This document shows positions 54,401-63,635 of a stretch of 64,000 nt of DNA, piece after piece. Both the position numbers and the translations under genes were made by a program. Within the stretch, counting starts at the first letter, position 1. Each line of letters begins with the position of its first letter. The notes below the pieces were generated by a model that was not told where the DNA came from, did no database searches, and saw only the letters and a program-made list of their open reading frames with translations. This DNA comes from Ectocarpus siliculosus (lineage: Eukaryota > Sar > Phaeophyceae > Ectocarpales > Ectocarpaceae), in contig FN649750.1 of NCBI GenBank assembly GCA_000310025.1, positions 1,260,674-1,324,673 on the forward strand, given 5' to 3'.

Positions 54401-57400
54401 AAAACACCAGCACTTGCAGCTGTAATTGCTGCAGCACCGACACCCAACACCACCACCATGAACAATAGCAACAGCAGCAGCAGCAGCAGCAGCAACAGTA
54501 ACAACAACAACAATATGGCATGGATAGCATGCCAGCAAACCCGGGTTACCTTGACTCCTGTCCCGTGGAACACCCAAGGACGCCGACCCGGCTTGCCTGT
54601 GGCTGCCGAGCAATCTGTAGCGCTCGCACCGTCCACCGATACTCCTGTAAGTTTCGTCAGTTCATTGTAGCTGTTGTTGTCGCCAATGGTGTTGCTATGG
54701 TTGCTGTTGAAATTGTTGTGGTCTTGGTCGTTGTCAATGTCGTCGTCGCCGCCGATAGTGTTGTTCTCACATTGGTCTCGGTTCGTGAGAACAACGAACT
54801 GCTCGTGGCCACATAATGCTAAACGGTCTTTCGCAAGTAGGAAAACATCGAATAACACGTCTCATATACCGCCACATGCACGACAGGGGTTGCCCGGGAC
54901 TTCTGGACTTGCAGTATCACAGAAAGATAAGTGCACACAACGGGAATGATCGCAGTACACATAGGTAGCTGGTTCAAACAGAATATCACTGCATGACTTT
55001 CTCCCCCATACAATGGTGGGGGGAAAACAAAATCACAACAGCGGCGGGCAATTGCTGCGGCAGGAAGAAGCACCACCAACGACGTAGGATAATCGGAAAT
55101 TGACAAGAACGGAGTGGTCAAATCAAACGAATGTGCCTGCAGGGACAGAAGAATTAACCATGGAAACAATTACTTTTTCATCGAAACGAAAAAGACTGCA
55201 GGGTTGCCGGGATGGTGAAATCTTGGAGTCACCGGATGAACCCATGGACGAAGCCTAAATAAGCTACAACTCACAGATCCACACTTGTAACAAGGAAATA
55301 AAATAACCGAATGAAATCAATCAAATGTAAGAGGCAATTCCAATCTTGCCTGGCGGGATGGTATCATCCTCCGCTTCAAAGCGCAGCACTTCGGCCAAAC
55401 ACGGTGCCTTGTCTCCTCCCATAAGAGCGACAATGTCCCCCTGGATAAGAAATATATTACGAAAATATAGAACATTATTGTTCAACCTCCCCGTGGGCAA
55501 ACATGCATGGGATGCGGCAAAACTTCGTCCAGCCGGACTGTCACCAATCTGAACGGTACCTCGCGGATGCCAAAAAGCGTACGCTAGAACCCCTCAGAAG
55601 CGTGGTTTCAAGAACAAGCCGGAACTCTAGAGCGTTTCCCCCAAACAACATCTGTTCGTAAGCGCTGCCATTGAGAGCATTCAATAAGGCTACAACGGAA
55701 TGGATACACTTACGAACAAATGTAGGAGTGCGAGATAGAAAAGGGTCAGGTCACCAAAACTGCGAAGCCTATAAAGGAGGGGGTGAGCATCGAATTATGT
55801 CGAGATGGACCGGAGGATTAGCTTAGGTGCTTGAGGAACTACCAGTCAAGACCGACGCCTGACGAAGAGACACAGGCGGTAGCACATCCGACTTGCCCAA
55901 GCGTGGTTGATTTGTGATCGGTTGCCTTAGTCCACATCTCAGGCAAGTTGTCTGAGGGCAACCCACGCTGGCAAAGAGGGAGTTTCTCGCCGAAAATGCT
56001 GAAAAGATCCCGACAATCGCAAAGTCGGGTGGTTAAGTTATTGAAAACATAACTCAGGTAGCGGTTGGCGTGCCATTTGATAGAAAGACTGACCTAGTTA
56101 ACTGTTTCCAATAATGTACCAGTCCCGACACGAAGCCGTAGCCACTACACCGTTCCATATTCCGCCTCAACTTTCAATTGCGGCGAGGAAACAGAACACG
56201 AGCCCCCATGAGACTCGTTTCTCTCAGACCCAAAAAACAGATTTCCCAAAAAACACGCACCGTTCCAGGCACCAATAACCGCGGCCGGGTCGTCAAGTTT
56301 GCGTGTCGTCCCATCTATGCTGCGTGCCAAATGACCAATTCGGTGGTTGGTTGGCGCACCAGACGAGAATACACAGGAGAAGGCCAAGACAGGATTGTGT
56401 TTCTCCCCCCTTCTCCCTGTGCCTCCAAGAAAAATAGCAAGCGTGCAGCAGGCAGGGCTGGGGCCAACCGAGGAGGGCTGACGGGTCTATCTGATAGTGG
56501 AATATTCTCGGTTCCTCTCTCACCTCCACAAGCAGCAGCTTTGGGACGCGTTGCCACAGTTCGTTCCGGAACACTGACACAACCGATGCCAACGCGCTCC
56601 CTTGCTGCAGGCCGGCGCTCGGCCCAGACGACTCGCGCATGGGTGGGTCTGTCGCGGTTCCTGCTTTACGCGCAATGGGTTATTGCTGCTATTATCAGTG
56701 TTGTCGTTGGTATGATTGGGCTGACTGTCGCTGTTGTTGTTGTAGTTGTTGTTGTTATTGTGGCGGCGCTTCTCGCTCGCATTTGCATGGTGGGCAGCAC
56801 AAATTCTCAACAAAAGCCAGGGGGGAGTGCTTCAGGCATCAACACGCATAATCCAATGGGGTACGAGTGCATGTCCTGGCGAACCCCGTTAAGGTAGGCG
56901 AAGGGAAAGCGAGTCTATTGCGAAACATCCAAGTTTCATACTAAACGTTTACGCTGCTGAGAAAGAGACCTGCTGTTAATCAAGGCGTGCTCACGAGCTC
57001 AAGGCGGGTGATCGACCACCCCCCAGCCTCCCGGCGTCCTCAGTGCTTTTCTAGATAGCACAACCGCCCCAACTTCTGTGTGCTCCCAACCACCAATCAC
57101 ACGCAGGTACGCCAGCCGCAAGTGGGAGAGAGGGAGGATTTAGGCTTCGAGGAGCCGCGCCAGCGAAGAAACACTCAATGCTGCATGTGGTCCCGATATA
57201 TCGCGGTGTAGTGACAGACAAGAATCACCGCGTAATATCTGGACCTAGGCTATTGGGGAAAGGTCCCCAAATGGCAATAAAGTAAGTAGGCTAGGTTGTT
57301 GTGCTAGGGAAATTTTACCACGATATATCGGAACCACCACTGTAGCGGGAAGACGATGGATGTGTCCACGTACAAGTATGGTGGCGGATGCCAAGAGTTA

Positions 57401-58728
57401 GATCACCTTCAGGTTTGGCGCTATCTTCGCCCTCATCGGGTGGCGAGTTCTCGATGAACGCCTCGCAAGCCTCCGAGACCCGGTCCTGCAACTCGAACGC
57501 TTCGCACCTTCACGCACAAAGAAGAAGGATCAACAACGAGAGACAGATATAACGGGCGTACGCTTCGCTCGTTAACTCCCTGTGTACTAGTGGCAGGTGA
57601 ACAGGGACAAAGAGACGATGATGGTTGGGCGCCAAGGGGTGAGTCAAACCGTATTTCCTGAGCTGGTTCTCAAGCCAGGTTCTTCGGTCGCCAGATGCCC
57701 TACGCATGACACTCGATATCTTTCCCGTGGGTAACACTCAGCTCCTATACAACGAAAACCTTGTAGATGTTTTTTCCAACTGCAATGTTGGCAACCCCAT
57801 TGTCACGGGCTTGAGAGCTGGCCAAGTTATTGGTTTGGTCTGGACGCCCTCCCGAACGGGAGGAAGAAACAATCGGCAAAATAAACTTGTATCAGAAAGG
57901 CTAACTGTCCACGATGGAAAGGTTTGCTCGTGAGGCGGAAAAAGACACCTGGGGTTGACTCTTGCCCGGGTGAGCATCCACCAACGCTCACCTCCGAGAA
58001 ATGACCTTGATCAAGACGCCCGCCAGCAGCGAACAAAGCACCAACAAGGCTAGCGCTAAAGTCGCCACCTGAGCGCGCCATCGCAACGAGAACAATAAGC
58101 TTTATCACGTGGTGGGATGGACATGTCAACGTAAAGGCAAACCAAACACTTTCATGGAGTAGCCCTGTTCGTCGGACAACTTAGATCATACTCGAAGAGT
58201 GGCTAGGATTGTCTTGGACCCAACTGTTATAGGTAGAGTGCACTCTTGATACCCGGGGATCGAAGTACGAGGGGTGCGAACACGAAAAGCAAAGTTCGAT
58301 GTGTGGTGGATTCGACGGACGTGTTTGCAGATGAAGCTTCCTACCTACGCTAACCCTCCGATAATAAAAAGGAGAGTACAAAAGAAAACACGTCAATATC
58401 ATATGGTATAAGACGTATCCAACACACTATTGTTGGTGGTGGGGTGATATCTGAGCAGACGAACAGGTACCGCATTGGCAGAACCCCAGTTTAGCTCACG
58501 AACGATACAAACCTATCCAACCTAGGATAGAAGCTCACACTCTTGTCGATGTTCAGCGAGTATCCAACCAGCAGCACCAGAACCGCGATGACGGAGACAA
58601 GGTTCTGTTGCAGTTCCTGTCTCGCCATAACTCGGAGGGGCGCCGCGGCTCCGGCGATCTCCGTGGACTGGAGACACCTGAGCGCGTCGAAGGGATGTCC
58701 CGCCGACAAAGTGTGGGTGGGTGAAGGA
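28898..58728 (-). CDS. TMEM94-like P-type-ATPase-related membrane protein (at least 28 exons, 5' end incomplete)
   Basis: Exons 5'->3': 58539-58728 (start unsure), 57992-58068, 57407-57507, 56524-56648, 55350-55440, 54550-54644, 53794-53949, 51885-52094, 50707-50816, 49893-50096, 48932-49380, 48287-48426, 47496-47651, 46024-46130, 45053-45138, 43878-43993, 42720-42942, 40347-40546, 37638-37763, 36758-36883, 36100-36269, 34972-35149, 34240-34338, 33502-33624, 32340-32426, 31402-31551, about 30462-30609, and 28898-29113 (or 29156). Phases agree at every resolved junction; one exon between 31.4 and 30.6 kb is probably missing. About 1,420 residues, against 1,356 in human TMEM94. Landmarks in TMEM94 order: VEGDIVAL, RLLETPLDAHL, AAGEAVATARVLAF, FEDPHWWTHLPALKPIGL, RDYWDGS, VFLGMAASF, RFVYFS, GIETDWNCAISL, SVDNVPLLVSLFTDATPET, and the C-terminus LEFDTRLGMHSPR. 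In animals TMEM94 is an ER protein linked to magnesium uptake; a similar role here is inference. The phosphorylation site DKTGT is replaced by DEDTV (exon 12). Confidence 0.9.
31909..32106. mobile_element. TA-flanked MITE relative (copy 1), inside a TMEM94-like intron
   Basis: Inverted ends: GGAGATATGGCACCCCCCTA on the left, and GGGGGGTGCCATC followed by CTCTTACGG (then TA) on the right. Read on the minus strand, the interior contains TTTGGAAACATCTCGT, shared with the copies at 47.9 kb and 58.8 kb. The left terminus has decayed. It lies in the intron between exons 31402-31551 and 32340-32426. Confidence 0.65.
32633..32839 (+). repeat. 103-bp tandem duplication, nearly identical units
   Basis: Units 32633-32735 and 32736-32839 both start TACGCCGCCGCTCACAGAC and end AATCAATATCATGAA. 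Apart from one extra T in unit 2 (GGATTTCTG for GGATTCTG) they are identical, so the duplication is recent or was created in assembly. It lies in the intron downstream of exon 33502-33624 of the TMEM94-like gene. Confidence 0.92.
33410..33457 (+). repeat. (CAG)13 microsatellite
   Basis: Thirteen uninterrupted CAG units are followed by CAACAACAG. On the transcribed (minus) strand this is a CTG tract about 45 bases inside the intron after exon 33502-33624 of the TMEM94-like gene. Confidence 0.9.
42043..42230 (+). repeat. Minisatellite of about 62-66 bp, three diverged units
   Basis: Units start near 42043, 42101 and 42166. They share TTCAxAxxGAGA, a GCAGxGA block and the end GGCATGCACAGTGATxTGA. 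They lie in an intron of the TMEM94-like gene between exons 42720-42942 and 40347-40546. Confidence 0.65.
45810..45965 (+). repeat. Two diverged tandem units of about 75 bp
   Basis: CAGCCACCAC, CACTTTGGTG/CACCTTGGTG and ACAATCAGCCG recur in the same order in two adjacent units. They lie in a TMEM94-like intron and have no coding meaning. Confidence 0.5.
47855..47993. mobile_element. TA-type MITE relative (copy 2), left end missing
   Basis: The right end GAGGTGCCATCTCTCCGCCT leads to CTTACGG, as in the 58.8 kb copy, and the interior TTTGGCAACATCTCGTTGA matches too. No matching left inverted repeat is found, so this copy looks truncated. It lies in the intron upstream of exon 47496-47651 of the TMEM94-like gene. 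Confidence 0.6.
53477..53533 (+). repeat. CAG/CAA trinucleotide tract
   Basis: Mixed CAG and CAA units over about 57 bases in an intron of the TMEM94-like gene. On the transcribed strand they read CTG/TTG. Similar tracts are at 54470-54515, 33410-33457 and 29386-29402. Confidence 0.75.
54470..54515 (+). repeat. CAG/CAA trinucleotide tract
   Basis: AACAGCAGCAGC units followed by CAACAGTAACAACAAC. It lies about 35 bases downstream of the donor of TMEM94-like exon 54550-54644 on the minus strand. Confidence 0.75.
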
Positions 58729-58731
58729 CTA

Positions 58732-58950
58732 CCGTAAGAGTCGGAGAGATGGCACCCCCGTGTTAGCGTTTTTTTGTAGCGTATTTCACAACAACCAGGG
58801 GGGTACCAGTGGCGAAAAGGGTAGTTTTGGAAACATCTCGTTGAGGACTTTCCTGAGAGGTATCGGTTGGTGTTCGCATCCTCCTGCTTGTGGAGAAATA
58901 GGCTAAACGAAAACGCTAACACGGGGGTGCCATCTCTCCGACTCTTACGG
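58732..58950. mobile_element. TA-flanked MITE, intact copy next to the first recovered TMEM94-like exon
   Basis: A 219-bp element with near-perfect inverted ends: CCGTAAGAGTCGGAGAGATG plus GCACCCCCGTGTTAGCG on the left, and the reverse complement ending CCGACTCTTACGG on the right. It is flanked by TA on both sides (58730-58731 and 58951-58952), as in Tc1/mariner-type target duplication. There is no ORF. On the minus strand its pyrimidine-rich end plus TA and the next host G read CTCTTACGGTAG, directly before exon 58539-58728. Confidence 0.85.
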
Positions 58951-58952
58951 TA

Positions 58953-60842
58953 AGTGTGCAGGCACACCGCGAAGGACACAACGCTGGCGCTGGGTATCCG
59001 CACATCACACAAAGGCAGAGCCTATTGGCTAAATATCGTGCACAGAACGCGCCCGCACTTGAGAACCTCTAGTTTCGGCCGAGGCTGGGGTGGGTTCTTA
59101 GTAGTTTCTAGGGGTTCTTACCCGAGCTCACACAATGTGCTCAAGTTCATCATATGTTTATTTTTAGGCTCATTTTCTTCACTACTGGGCTATTACATAA
59201 GTGCCAGCGTGTTCTGTATCAGCGCTGAATCATAGCCCCTCGGCCGACTCTCTCAAAAATCCATCGTTGAATTAAGACGCCGCAAATGATAGGATTTCTG
59301 GATGACGCCACCGTTGTCTATTGTGAGGCCTTTCCGCGAGATCGAGTAACTTGACAACCCCGGGGTTTCCATGTTGAGGCATTATCCCCTGGAGTGGAGA
59401 TCCGCGGATGCCCGGCAACTCAGGTACTGGTAGGGGCATGGTACAAATTCTCTTCGCCCAGCTACCGTTGAAACTCGTTTGAGGAGGAAATTTGGTCATT
59501 ACCTTCAGTGTAGGAGTTAGTGGTGTACTCCGGAATATTTGCTCCTTACTTCTTGAAGTTTCAGCCTCAAGTTACCGGCGCATTGTCGTGTGAGAGGACT
59601 GGTGTGCTCCCACACAGCTAGTACAGTGCCATTGCCGAGGAGTTCGTGGACCATAAGGTTAGTGCGAGCTTGGACACACCGCACAGCAATTAGTTTGGTA
59701 CAGGGCGATTGGCTAATGCGGCGAAATTGGATCATGTATCAAGTTTTTCATCTGCTTTGCGCAGAAGGACATTGCTGCTGCTATGCACTAGTGCTACTCA
59801 GTCTTGGAACGTACAGCCTGCAGCAGCGGTACAAATGCTATCGCGAGACGGGCACGTCACGAGTGTGGTTCTGTATCTGACGAGTCTATGGGTGTAGTGA
59901 TGTTCTAGTCCCTTGCGAGGAACTCGGGTACAACCCAAGCCAGAGTCGGTGGGCCATGTGCACGAGAAACAGTCACAACCGCAGCATATTCTCAGTCGCA
60001 CGCTCGTATTTGGGGTGTTGCGTCGCGCATTCCGTATGCCTGCACCGAAACATGTATCTGCCCCCGTGCATTTAAAGCTTTGTAATCAACAATTATGTTT
60101 ATGACCAAGCACATAACGCTCACAAATCTTGTCCCTTGCAGCCAAGAGGGAAATAAACACTCACCAGACACATCCATACGAGTTCTATGCACGTAGATTT
60201 GTACGCACGGATGGCCCCCGCCCCCTGTGCTTGCGCCCAGCGCTGATGGCAGCAGCACCCAGCGACTTGCTGCGAAAGCAGTACCATACTTTTGCACACA
60301 CGAAACTTTTCGGGAGTACTACGTCGGTGCCCATAAAAGTGATACGTTGGCAAACCTATTTCGGACAACCTCAAGTCCGGCAAAGTTGACAGATAGCACG
60401 CGGGCATACGGTGGGTGCCCAGGTACAGCACAGCAATGGGTCAGCGCAAAGAGTGAGAGAAACGCACAGCCGTCCTGTAGCTCCTTGTCTCAACCCACCT
60501 TCGGGCGACTGCTACCAATACCCCTCTTGCTTCCACCGTTGACACGCCCCGGTACTGCTGTCCCTCCTGCCGGGGCTTCATGGCGACCATGCCACCGTTT
60601 CTAAAGAGCACACGAGCCTGTGTGAGGGATGGCTGTGAGGGATACCAACGACGAACGCACACGAGATGGAGAGGGACTACAGCAGCGGCTGAATTAAAGG
60701 TTCTGATTGGGAACCGGTCGGAGACTTCCAGAACCTTACCCTCTCACGTCTCAAACAGACGCCAGCGAGCGTTTCCACGTTCCACATCCATCCGTGGATA
60801 TGTTCCAAACACACCGGCCACTGCACTCGGCAGCAAGCCAAG
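58953..60842. other. Spacer; may hold the 5' exon(s) and promoter of the TMEM94-like gene
   Basis: No exon could be assigned. The TMEM94-like frame is still open at 58728 without an initiator ATG matching the family start, so a 5' exon is expected here on the minus strand. The downstream half would also carry the promoter of the ankyrin gene. Several frames of 60-125 codons occur on both strands without coding character. Confidence 0.4.
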
Positions 60843-62168
60843 ATGCCCCCACCACCTCCCACACAGGGTTGGCCTCGAGGCCCTATGAATGAGCTTCATT
60901 TGGCCGCGATGGACGGCTCCGCTGAGCGCGCACTAGCCTTGCTGTCGAGCCGAGACCCGATTGATGTCAACCAAGGAGACTCGGCGGGCTGCACCCCGCT
61001 CATGCTGGCCACCACAAACGGCCACCCGCGAGTTGTCAGGATCCTGCTGAATCATGGGGCCAATATGTCCATCATGGATGACGTCGGTAGCGACGCTCTT
61101 CAAAAGTCGGCTATAGTAGGGCACTCGGCTGTGACCAAGATGTTGGTGAAGGCGGGTGCCAACCTCGAGGCGGCTGATGTCAACGGCGCCACACCGCTTC
61201 ATCTCGCTGCGACATGCGGGAACTCGGAGGTAATGAGAGTGCTGATCGAGGCAGGCGCGGAGATCGAGAGCCGCAGGACCAACGGGTCGACGCCCCTCTG
61301 CACCGCGGCTAGTTTCGGGCACACCAGCGCGGTGATCCGGCTGATTCACGCGAATGCGGACCCGTTGTTGGGCAACGTGTTACCATCAACAGGCGGAGTG
61401 TGTTTCCTCCCGTTGGACGTGGCAGCGAACTTCGGGCACTCGGCGGTGGTACGCGAGTTGCTCCAGCGGCTGGGAATCGAGCGCTGCGGCGGTGAAAGCC
61501 GCGGTGTCGACGCGCTCTGCCTGGCAGTGACGGGGCGGCACGTGGGTATCGTGGCCATGCTGGCGCACGCCGGAGTGGTCGACCAGGGCAGTGCCCTAGC
61601 CGCCGCCGCCGCACAAGGATACGAAGCATCCGTGAAGTTCCTGCTGCGGCAGCACGAGGGGAAACACTCCGCGAGTCGAAGCGCTTATGTAAACAAGCTC
61701 AATCGATTCGGCCTGACACCCTTGCTAGAAAACATCACCTGCGGCCACTGTTCTGCGAGGATTGTTCGGTTGCTCGTGGATGCCGGCGCGGACACGACTG
61801 CCGCCTATCGACTCACCGGCAAGAAAGGGCAGGCGATGGCGGCAACCACGCACCTCACCGCCATGGGGTGTCTCCTCCTTGAGAAAAAGGCCAAAGGGGA
61901 TACGGGAGAGGAGCCGCACAACCTACAGGCCACCTTCCGATTGCTGTTGCAAGTAGAGGCCGCTCATGCCATCTCCTGGGTGTGGCCGACCGGTTCCCAC
62001 TCCGTCGACCGCCCTCCGCGTCGTCAGAGAAGGGCAGAAGCACCAGTAAGGCTGACGTTACCGATGACGAGGAGGGATACCGGGACACGTCGCGCACTCT
62101 TGGGGGCCGTGTCAAGGTGTGTACAGACATGGTTGGGCATCGCCTTAGGTCATTTGGAATTGTGCTGA
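60843..62168 (+). CDS. Ankyrin-repeat protein, single uninterrupted ORF, 441 aa
   Basis: About nine ankyrin repeats fill residues 16-320. The clearest are TPLMLATTNGHPRVVRILL (50-69), TPLHLAATCGNSEVMRVLI (117-135), TPLCTAASFGHTSAVIRLI (150-168), LPLDVAANFGHSAVVREL (189-206) and TPLLENITCGHCSARIVRLL (292-311). After the repeats come HLTAMGCLLLEKK (337-349), a conserved-looking VEAAHAISWVWP (371-382) and a basic tail ending in a weakly hydrophobic stretch. The ATG at 60843 gives a short proline-rich leader (MPPPPPTQGW). An inner ATG at 60885, just before the first repeat, is an alternative start. There is no signal peptide or catalytic domain, so a protein-binding role is the family expectation. 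It has no introns, unlike every other gene in the window. A second frame is open over 61982-62248, so the C-terminal end should be checked for a frameshift. Confidence 0.9.
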   Translation: MPPPPPTQGWPRGPMNELHLAAMDGSAERALALLSSRDPIDVNQGDSAGCTPLMLATTNGHPRVVRILLNHGANMSIMDDVGSDALQKSAIVGHSAVTKMLVKAGANLEAADVNGATPLHLAATCGNSEVMRVLIEAGAEIESRRTNGSTPLCTAASFGHTSAVIRLIHANADPLLGNVLPSTGGVCFLPLDVAANFGHSAVVRELLQRLGIERCGGESRGVDALCLAVTGRHVGIVAMLAHAGVVDQGSALAAAAAQGYEASVKFLLRQHEGKHSASRSAYVNKLNRFGLTPLLENITCGHCSARIVRLLVDAGADTTAAYRLTGKKGQAMAATTHLTAMGCLLLEKKAKGDTGEEPHNLQATFRLLLQVEAAHAISWVWPTGSHSVDRPPRRQRRAEAPVRLTLPMTRRDTGTRRALLGAVSRCVQTWLGIALGHLELC

Positions 62169-62593
62169 CGCCCGAAAACTGCTGTGTTGGAGTGCCATGT
62201 CTGCTTGTTTTTTTCTTGCCTGCTGAGAAGACGGTCATGCAGCGATGATGCCAACATTGTCTGAGCACTACAGTTTTTAAATCGGTGACGACACAACGCG
62301 TATGTGATCCTACCCCCCTTTCTGAGGGCGGCGCACTAAACCCGAAGAAACAACTATTTTTCCCCAATGTAGCTCCAAAAATATCTTCTTGTGCACCGCA
62401 AGAACAAAACATTCTTGCTCCAAGCTGGTCCGATTCAGAATAAATCAAAACACACCGCTTGCAGGGGCACTGATTTTCCTCTGTGCTGCCTTTTTTTGGT
62501 GGGTTGTTTTTTCCTGCGATTTTGCTCCCCGCCCTAGAGGTTTCCACATCTGTAACTTGTTGATAAAATCAACGAGGTGCCTCGCCCCCCCCA
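62169..62593. other. Spacer downstream of the ankyrin gene
   Basis: This holds the 3' flank of the ankyrin gene. A minus-strand frame of 230 codons (61855-62547) crosses from here into the ankyrin gene in antisense. It has no splice context and is treated as a shadow. Confidence 0.4.
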
Positions 62594-63097
62594 GTAGTGT
62601 GCCAATCTCCCACGCTACTGACAGTTGCTAAACTGCCCATGGGACACCCATGGGCCGCCATGGGCGGCCCATGAAGCGCCCACCGTGGGCGCTTCAATCA
62701 AGCACTTCGCCACCGGCATATCAACCTAGAACTTAGCCACCAGCGCCAACCTAGCACGTATCGTGTGGGCTTGGGGTTAGGGTTAGGGTTAGCGTTAGGG
62801 TTATTAGCCGCTAGAGGGCCCGTTCCAAAGCAGATAGTCTATTGTTTAGGAGTACACTGGTTCGGGTGAAGGGCTGCCATTGGCCGCCCATGGGCTTCCC
62901 ATGGGTTGGCCATGGGCCGCCCACGGGCTGCTCACGGGCTACCCATGGGCATGCCCATCGGTGACCCATGGGTGACCCATGGGCCTAACGGGGAGTCCAT
63001 GGGCGGCTCATGGGTTCCCATGGGTTCCCATGGGTCACCCATGCGTGTCCCATGGTTATTCGGGAAAACTGTAGAAGGGTGGGAGACCCGTAGTGTG
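62594..63097. mobile_element. Non-autonomous TIR element (MITE), copy B, with CCCATGGG arrays
   Basis: The element (62602-63089) is flanked by the 8-bp direct repeat GTAGTGTG at 62594-62601 and 63090-63097. Its terminal inverted repeats match copy A (TCTCCCAC and ACAGTT on the left, AACTGTAG and GTGGGAGA on the right). The core runs parallel to copy A at about 85-90% identity by eye, including CCAGCGCCAACCTAGCACG and TTTAGGAGTACACTGGTTCG. The TTAGGG part is longer here (GGTTAGGGTTAGGGTTAGCG). The arms differ in the number of GCCCATGGGC-like units. There is no ORF. Confidence 0.82.
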
Positions 63098-63260
63098 GAG
63101 GGCCAACAGGACTCGACAACGCTTAGAATTGGACACATATATGTGCGTCTCTGCATAGCCAACGATCACGAAACGCTGAAACCGTGAAAAAAGAGCGGGA
63201 AATGCAGCGTTGTACTTTCTCCACGGAGTTTCCTACTAGAGTTAAGTGGGCCGGACGTAC

Positions 63261-63635
63261 CTGGTTGACATTGCCCTGCTTTCTGACTTGTCGCGAAGCC
63301 ACACACGTTTGTAGGTACACAACAAGCGCGAATCGTCCCTCTCCAATCTAACTTCCATGTATTTTCCTCGTTGTTCGACCACACAAGAAAGGGCTTGAGG
63401 TTCGGTCGGTTTGCCGCCCCGTTTGTTGTCGAGGAGAGGATCAGAACCTCCTGCCAACTCTTTCATCTTGTGAAACGGCGCTCAGCCATTATACATCTCG
63501 CGCTCCCACTGGCCCCGCTCTAACATTCTGCCGTCAACTTCCACCTGCCGCGTGTTTAGGTACTCGGAAAAGTCGATGTACTCGCAGGGAGGAGGTGGAA
63601 AGCTGCAGAAGGACCCATCTTGGAGTGTTAGGGCT
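63261..63635 (-). pseudogene. Coding-like exon with one in-frame TGA, from a gene leaving the window
   Basis: On the minus strand one frame reads from a likely acceptor near 63620-63635 through PPPPCEYIDFSEYLNTRQVE and ERGQWEREMYNG to TGA (63484-63482). It then continues without a shift as APFHKMKELAGGSDPLLDN, YMEVRLERDDSRLLCTYKR and VWLRDKSESR, and ends at a strong donor (CAG|GTACGT, exon end 63261, phase 2). The composition is coding-like on both sides of the TGA. Options are a pseudogene, a sequencing error, a selenocysteine codon, or the end of one gene 15 bp from the first exon of another (ATG at 63466). The family is not recognised. Confidence 0.4.

Noticed and set aside
61855-62547. 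Minus-strand frame of 230 codons overlapping the ankyrin gene in antisense
   Set aside because: Nearly half is antisense to the ankyrin coding region, where antisense frames often stay open. The rest shows no family motif or fitting splice sites.
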